DNA of 64,000 nt from an uncultured Oscillibacter sp. GTDB taxonomy: Bacteria > Bacillota > Clostridia > Oscillospirales > Oscillospiraceae. The notes under the pieces are model-generated. The model did not search any database. It was not told the origin of the DNA and saw nothing but the letters and a program-made list of their open reading frames with translations. The translations under genes and the position numbers were made by a program. Below, piece after piece: positions 60,158-64,000 of the stretch. The stretch's first letter is position 1; every line of letters starts with the position of its first letter. The stretch covers positions 1 to 64,000 of the forward strand of contig CAKTMK010000003.1 of assembly GCA_934574045.1 (NCBI GenBank), in the 5' to 3' direction.

Positions 60158-60645
60158 ACGGACTGAATCAGGTGCGGGACGCGGTGCTGGAGGCGCTGCG
60201 GCGGGCAGGCGTGGCGGCGGTCCCTGCCTTTGAGGGCGCGGCGAAGCGGTATCCCGGCGCGGTGGCGGCGGTGGACGTGGCCGCGGGGGCCGGAAGGGCC
60301 GCGGGGCTGGGCGGCTATCTGGGACGGCGCGGCGACGCGGAGCAGGGACTGGACCGCGAGGTATACGGAATGCAGCTGGAGACGGAGATCACGCTGAGCG
60401 TGCGCGCGGAGCGGGCGGCGGAGTGCGAGACGGCCATGGAGACGGCGGCGCAGACGCTGCTGCGGGGGCTGCCGTCCGGGCTGCGGCTGGAAAAGATGAG
60501 CTGGAGCGGCATCGCGTGGGACCGGACCACCGGCATGTTCGTCCGGGAGGGAAAGGCGGCGTGCAGGGCCGTTTTTCTGGCAGAGGACGACGGCGGAGAG
60601 GGCCAGCTGCTGGACTTTATTCTGAAAGGGACGATGAGACGATGA
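60154..60645 (+). CDS. Tail completion/terminator-like protein
   Basis: A 163-residue protein between the stopper and the sheath, the usual slot of the tail-terminator (YqbJ-like). It has an amphipathic N-terminus (LNQVRDAVLEALRRAG), a Gly-rich loop (AGLGGYLGRRGD) and a beta-alpha core (LETEITLSVRAERAAECETAMETAAQTLL). The ATG overlaps the previous stop by 4 bases. Identification rests on order and size. Confidence 0.55.
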   Translation: MNGLNQVRDAVLEALRRAGVAAVPAFEGAAKRYPGAVAAVDVAAGAGRAAGLGGYLGRRGDAEQGLDREVYGMQLETEITLSVRAERAAECETAMETAAQTLLRGLPSGLRLEKMSWSGIAWDRTTGMFVREGKAACRAVFLAEDDGGEGQLLDFILKGTMRR

Positions 60646-61700
60646 GTATGACGAAGCATGAGCGGCCGGGAGTGTACTCCTCCTACGACGCGTCCAGTGT
60701 GTCGGCGGCCGGGGTCGGAACGAAGACCGTGGGCGTGGCGGCGAAGGCCGTCAAGGGCACGGTGGGCCAGCCGGTGACGCTGACGGGATACACCGAGGGC
60801 GTGAACGCCTTCGGCGAGGAGACGGACGGCGCGGGCATGAGCGCGCTGGTGCGGCTGCTGTTCGCCAACGGCGCGTCCAAGGTGCAGGCGGTGCGCGTGG
60901 CGGACGCGGGCGAGACGGCGGACTATGAGGCGGCGTTCGCCGCGCTGGGCGCGCTGGAGGACGTGAAGATCATGGTGTGCGACAGCGTGGAGCTGGCCGT
61001 GCAGCAGGCGCTGCGGCAGGCGGTGGAGAGCGCGTCAGCCGCCCGCAGAGAGCGCATCGCCATTGTGGGCGGGAGCGGCACGGCGGCGGAGCTGGTCGCC
61101 CTGGCGGCGGAGCTGAACAGCGAGCGCGTGGTGCTGGCCGGGCCGGAGGGGAGCGTGGGGAGCGTCTGCTCCGGCGCGCTGACCGCCGCGGCGCTGGCTG
61201 GCGCGGCGGCCTGCGGCTCCGACCCGGCGGCTCCGCTCAACGGAGCGGCGCTTCACGGGCTGAGCGGCCTGAGCGCCGCATACACCGACAACGAGGTGGA
61301 CACGCTGGTGCGGGGCGGCGTGACGCCGCTGGAGAGCATGGCGGGCGAGATCTCGCCGGTGCGCTGCGTGACCACCCGGACCACCACCGGCGGCGCGGCG
61401 GACGCGACCTGGCGGGAGCTGACCACGGTGCAGGTGGTGGACGACGTGATCCCGGCGGTGCGCACGGCGCTGCGCAGCAAGTTCGCCCGGGCCAAGAACA
61501 CGGCCCAGACGCGGGGCGCGGTCCGCTCGCAGGTGATCGTGGAGCTGGAGAAAAAGCTGGCGGCGGAGATCATCGACAGCTACGGCGAGGTGACGGTGCG
61601 CCCGTCGGAGGACGATCCCGCCGTGTGTACGGTGGAGTTCAGCTTCGCGGTGGCCCACGGGCTGAACCAGATCTATCTGACGGCGCACATCGCCATCTGA
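60642..61700 (+). CDS. Contractile tail sheath protein (XkdK-like)
   Basis: A 352-residue sheath subunit. It begins ERPGVYSSYDASS as sheath proteins do. The middle domain is a Rossmann-like fold (IAIVGGSGTAAELVALAAEL), with AAYTDNEVDTLVRGGVTPLES and the C-terminal TTVQVVDDVIPAVRTALRSKFARAKNT/VEFSFAVAHGLNQIYLTAHI characteristic of PBSX XkdK. It establishes that this tail is contractile. ATG at 60642 or 60648 are both possible. Confidence 0.92.
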   Translation: MSMTKHERPGVYSSYDASSVSAAGVGTKTVGVAAKAVKGTVGQPVTLTGYTEGVNAFGEETDGAGMSALVRLLFANGASKVQAVRVADAGETADYEAAFAALGALEDVKIMVCDSVELAVQQALRQAVESASAARRERIAIVGGSGTAAELVALAAELNSERVVLAGPEGSVGSVCSGALTAAALAGAAACGSDPAAPLNGAALHGLSGLSAAYTDNEVDTLVRGGVTPLESMAGEISPVRCVTTRTTTGGAADATWRELTTVQVVDDVIPAVRTALRSKFARAKNTAQTRGAVRSQVIVELEKKLAAEIIDSYGEVTVRPSEDDPAVCTVEFSFAVAHGLNQIYLTAHIAI

Positions 61701-61706
61701 CAGACA

Positions 61707-61740
61707 GCCGCCGCGCCGGAAGGACCTCCGGCGCGGCGGC
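61707..61740 (+). other. Strong hairpin between sheath and tube genes
   Basis: A perfect 14-bp stem (61707-61720 with 61727-61740) with a 6-base loop begins 7 bases after the sheath stop. No T-run follows. It may end some transcripts or protect the upstream mRNA. Confidence 0.6.
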
Positions 61741-61767
61741 GGAAACGGACGGAAAGGAAGGCAGGCT

Positions 61768-62157
61768 ATGGAGGTAACGGGATTTCCCACCAGCGCGGAC
61801 ATCTATCTGGAGCTGAACGGGAAGAAGGTGGCCGTGGTGCAGAGCTACACGGCCAAGGCCAGCAAGACCAGCCGGAGCGTGGAGGCGTTCGGTGAGAAGG
61901 AGCCGGTGGCGACCATCGCGGGGCAGAGCCGGTATACGCTGGAGCTGACGCGGCTGTACGCCACGGACGACGCGGTGTCCGACGGGATCAACTTCTACGA
62001 TTTGAGTGATTTTTCGCTGGTGATCTGCAAGCCGGACCGGAAGATCATCTATTCCGGCTGCCAGTGGAGCGGCATCTCTGAGCAGGGCGAGCTGGACGCC
62101 ATGGTGGCGGAGAAGATCACCGTGACGGCGGCGCGGCGCATCGAGACGAAGGCATGA
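61768..62157 (+). CDS. Tail tube protein (XkdM-like)
   Basis: A 129-residue tube subunit. TSADIYLELNGKKVAVVQSYTAKASKTSRSVEAFGEKEPVATIAGQSRYTLELTRLY is the typical beta-barrel start of XkdM/DUF2001-type tubes, and the C-terminal segment YSGCQWSGISEQGELDAMVAEKITVTA completes the barrel. AAAGGAAGG precedes the ATG. It overlaps the chaperone gene by 4 bases. Confidence 0.88.
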   Translation: MEVTGFPTSADIYLELNGKKVAVVQSYTAKASKTSRSVEAFGEKEPVATIAGQSRYTLELTRLYATDDAVSDGINFYDLSDFSLVICKPDRKIIYSGCQWSGISEQGELDAMVAEKITVTAARRIETKA

Positions 62158-62468
62158 GGACACAACCGGACACGCTGCGCCCGCCCAAGGCGGGAGAGCT
62201 GCTGCGCATCTGGCGGGAGGTGGCCGCGCAGGAGGAGAACGAGACGGTGCGGGGCCTTTTGTGCAACGCGCGGGTGCTGGCGCTGAGCTGCTTCCGGGAC
62301 GGAGAGCGGATGTTTGACGGGCCGGAGGCGGTGCTGGAGGACATGACGGCGGGGGAGATGGAGACGCTGCTGCGAAGGCTGGCCCGCGGGGCGGTCTCCG
62401 CCCCCGCCGGGGTGAATCCGGCCTTTGACGCGGAGCGCTTTCAGGCGATGCGGGAGAGACGGAAATGA
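62154..62468 (+). CDS. Tail assembly chaperone (XkdN-like)
   Basis: A 104-residue helical protein. The gene lies between the tube gene and the slot of the tape measure, as XkdN does. PPKAGELLRIWREVAAQEENETVRGLLCNARVLALSCFRDGERMF and a DMTAGEMETLLRRLARG helix follow the pattern. It ends in a basic tail (MRERRK). No slippery frameshift sequence is obvious at its end, where ATGA overlaps the next gene. Confidence 0.65.
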   Translation: MRTQPDTLRPPKAGELLRIWREVAAQEENETVRGLLCNARVLALSCFRDGERMFDGPEAVLEDMTAGEMETLLRRLARGAVSAPAGVNPAFDAERFQAMRERRK

Positions 62469-63064
62469 ATTACATCGAGGAGCTGCTCCGGCGGCAGGCG
62501 GCAGCGTTCGCCGCGCTGCTGCGGGGCGGGGAGGAAACGGAACCGGCGCGGGAGCGGACGGACGGCGCGGGCAGCCGGAGCGAGGAGAGGAGCTTTTCCG
62601 CCGGAACGGGCATGACGGAGTGGAACCGGCGGCTGGCGGAGCGGAGCGCGCGGGCTTATAGCGAGACGGAGTTGACGACTGGGATGCCGCAGGTGGCCGA
62701 AACGGCGGGGACGCAGGCGATGCTTCGGAGACGGGCGGCGGACGGCGCGGCGCGCCGGGAGCCGACGGCGGAGGCTCTGGAGAGCGTTCTGACCGGCGCG
62801 GAAGCGGATGAAGTAGACGGCGGGGAGAGGACCGGCGGCGGGCTGGGGATGCTCGCCGGGGCTGGGCGGACACAGCGGAAAGGCGGCAACGCTCCCATCC
62901 GCGCCGGGGCGGCTCCGGGAGACGGCGGGACGGAGGCTGCGGCTGCGGCCGGGGCCGGCTGGGGACGCTCTGCCCGCGCGGCGAGGGACGCTTCCGCGGA
63001 GGAGCTATCCCGCGAGTTCGAGCGGGACGCGCGGCGGTATGACGGCGGGTATCCGCTGTACTGA
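62465..63064 (+). CDS. Low-complexity protein in the tape-measure slot
   Basis: A 199-residue protein, rich in Ala, Gly, Arg and Glu, with no transmembrane helix and no recognised domain. A helical start (NYIEELLRRQAAAFAALL) is followed by an Arg/Glu/Gly-rich middle and a closing helix (SAEELSREFERDARRYDGGYPLY). In PBSX-like clusters a tape measure of several hundred to over a thousand residues is encoded between the chaperone and the LysM protein. Here only this short protein is present. It may be an extreme short tape measure, a scaffold or an unrelated protein. Confidence 0.6.
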   Translation: MNYIEELLRRQAAAFAALLRGGEETEPARERTDGAGSRSEERSFSAGTGMTEWNRRLAERSARAYSETELTTGMPQVAETAGTQAMLRRRAADGAARREPTAEALESVLTGAEADEVDGGERTGGGLGMLAGAGRTQRKGGNAPIRAGAAPGDGGTEAAAAAGAGWGRSARAARDASAEELSREFERDARRYDGGYPLY

Positions 63065-63084
63065 GAAAGGCGGGGTGAGGCGGC

Positions 63085-63654
63085 GTGGTGCTGGCGCCGA
63101 TGCAGTTCAAAAATTATATCTGGCCCCACAATCCGGAGACCTATTCCGTGACGTGGCGCAGGCGGGTGGCGGTGCAGGAGGCGCCGTTCGGCGGCGCGTG
63201 CGCGCAGGAGCTGGGACAGGCGTACCGGGTGATGCGGGGCGAGGGGACGTTTGCCGGGGCGGACGCCTATCGGGAGTTTGAGAAGCTGGCGGCGGTATTC
63301 GAGGAGGAGGGGCCGGGGCTGCTGACCCATCCGGTGTGGCGGACGGCGCGGGCCTATTTCGTGTCTCTGCGGCTGACGGAGGAGCCGACGCCGGACTATG
63401 TGCGCTACGCCTTTGAGTTCTGGGAGGACAGCGGACACGGCGGCGGACTGACGGCGGTGGCCGGGACCGCGCAGACGGCGCAGGCGGAGACAGCGAGCGG
63501 GGAGAGCACGGTATATCACACCGTCCGCCGGGGCGACACGCTGTGGGGCATCGCAAAGCGGTACGGCGTGACGCTGCGCAGCCTGATTGCGGCCAATCCG
63601 CAGATCAAGAACCCCAATCTCATCTATCCGGGAGAGCAGGTGCGGGTGAAATGA
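63085..63654 (+). CDS. LysM tail/baseplate protein (XkdP-like)
   Basis: A 189-residue protein. The N-terminal part (about residues 1-115) starts PMQFKNYIWPHNPETYSV and has the fold of the XkdP-type hub domain. After an Ala/Thr/Ser linker comes a C-terminal LysM domain (YHTVRRGDTLWGIAKRYGVTLRSLIAANPQIKNPNLIYPGEQVRV). It is expected to lie at the tube-baseplate junction. GTG at 63085 follows GGGGTGAGG. It overlaps the next gene by 4 bases. Confidence 0.88.
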   Translation: MVLAPMQFKNYIWPHNPETYSVTWRRRVAVQEAPFGGACAQELGQAYRVMRGEGTFAGADAYREFEKLAAVFEEEGPGLLTHPVWRTARAYFVSLRLTEEPTPDYVRYAFEFWEDSGHGGGLTAVAGTAQTAQAETASGESTVYHTVRRGDTLWGIAKRYGVTLRSLIAANPQIKNPNLIYPGEQVRVK

Positions 63655-64000
63655 TAAGAGGACGGATCACGACCTGCGACCACAAGATCTTCGAGCTGCC
63701 GGAGCTGCTGAGCTGGGACGTGCGCTATACGGGGAGCGTGCCCTGCGACAGCTATCAGGTGACGTTTTCCTACACGGCGGAGCTGGAGCCGGTGCTGCGG
63801 CGGGCGGCGGGCTTCACGCTGATGGACGGGGAAAACGTGCTGCTGCGCGGCATCGTGGACGAGTATGAGATCCGGCAGACGGAGGACGGACTGAGCGGGC
63901 TGCTGGCGGGGCGGGGCTACGCGGCGCGGCTGCTGGACAACGAGTCCCGGGCGGCCACCTATCAGGGCGCGGCGCTGCGGGACATCGTGCGCAGCCATGT
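63651..64000 (+). CDS. XkdQ-like baseplate hub protein, cut by the window end
   Basis: The first 116 residues of a hub protein. IRGRITTCDHKIFELPELLSWDVRYTGSVPCDSYQVTFSYTAELEPVLRRAAGFTLMDGENVLLRGIVDEYEI shows the XkdQ/gp27-like start, where the beta-barrel around a substituted D-R-x-x-x-x-R core is recognised. The ATG overlaps the LysM gene stop. The rest of the gene lies beyond the window. Confidence 0.75.
   Translation, partial: MIRGRITTCDHKIFELPELLSWDVRYTGSVPCDSYQVTFSYTAELEPVLRRAAGFTLMDGENVLLRGIVDEYEIRQTEDGLSGLLAGRGYAARLLDNESRAATYQGAALRDIVRSH

Larger units (their letters stand above)
54221..64000 (+). mobile_element. Phage-derived contractile-tail structural module
   Basis: Fifteen tightly packed, co-oriented genes in the standard order: small and large terminase, portal, protease, decoration, capsid, connectors, sheath, tube, chaperone, LysM hub and XkdQ-like protein. 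The left limit lies at the 13-bp repeat. The right end is beyond the window. No integrase, repressor, lysis or replication gene is visible and no attachment-site duplication can be tested here. Confidence 0.85.

Overview
The window is a GC-rich, gene-dense chromosomal segment that most resembles an anaerobic, spore-forming Clostridia of the Oscillospiraceae type (Oscillibacter, Flavonifractor or Lawsonibacter relatives). This rests on the protein families: DUF4349, DUF6512, DUF3870, DUF4392 and DUF4914 proteins, a SleL-like GH18 protein, a PdaB-like deacetylase, a YabE-like protein next to rsmA, ThiW, and YesM/YesN signalling. Sigma-A promoters and GC-rich terminators are easy to read. No tRNA, rRNA or CRISPR array was seen.

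Layout. 1-12122: mixed housekeeping and accessory genes (acyl-ACP thioesterase, lipoproteins, FMN alpha-hydroxy-acid oxidase, metallo-beta-lactamase-fold hydrolase, YigZ, HflX, L31, a PAS-GGDEF cyclase, a D-glutamate cyclase-like protein). 12144-15778: a thiamin salvage locus in which two TPP riboswitches face away from each other and control thiE-thiD on one side and thiW-thiM on the other. 16374-26461: a minus-strand block with a binding lipoprotein, a fused two-module permease, an ATPase with a large insertion, two HAD enzymes (one beta-phosphoglucomutase-like), and a second binding lipoprotein joined by 4-base overlap to a YesM-type kinase and a YesN-type regulator. It reads as an importer for a phosphorylated or related small solute with its own three-part sensor. 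26940-40213: a DUF4914 protein, an AGCS symporter with a palindromic operator, a chemoreceptor, an HD-GYP phosphodiesterase, cell-wall enzymes, rsmA and a ZIP transporter.

40241-50235: a tightly overlapping Mrp/Mbh-type cation antiporter operon of ten genes headed by a LysR regulator. It carries four large proton-pump-like subunits where classical Mrp has two, and no hydrogenase or Complex I peripheral subunits are present. 50517-53980: a LysM-GH18 spore-type hydrolase, an orphan ModE-like regulator, a ferredoxin-containing aldo/keto reductase and a WapI-like protein.

54221-64000: a contractile-tail (PBSX/XkdK type) phage structural module running off the window end. It begins after a 12-copy, 13-bp tandem repeat. 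The head genes look complete, but a 199-residue protein of odd composition occupies the slot where a long tape-measure protein is expected. No integrase, repressor or replication gene is visible, so a domesticated particle, a gene transfer agent or a prophage with its other genes outside the window all remain open.

The most interesting points are the importer/sensor block with its unusual ATPase, the four-pump Mrp operon, the missing tape measure, the paired TPP switches with an extra structured leader, and a promoter that rules out the apparent ATG of the DUF4914 gene.
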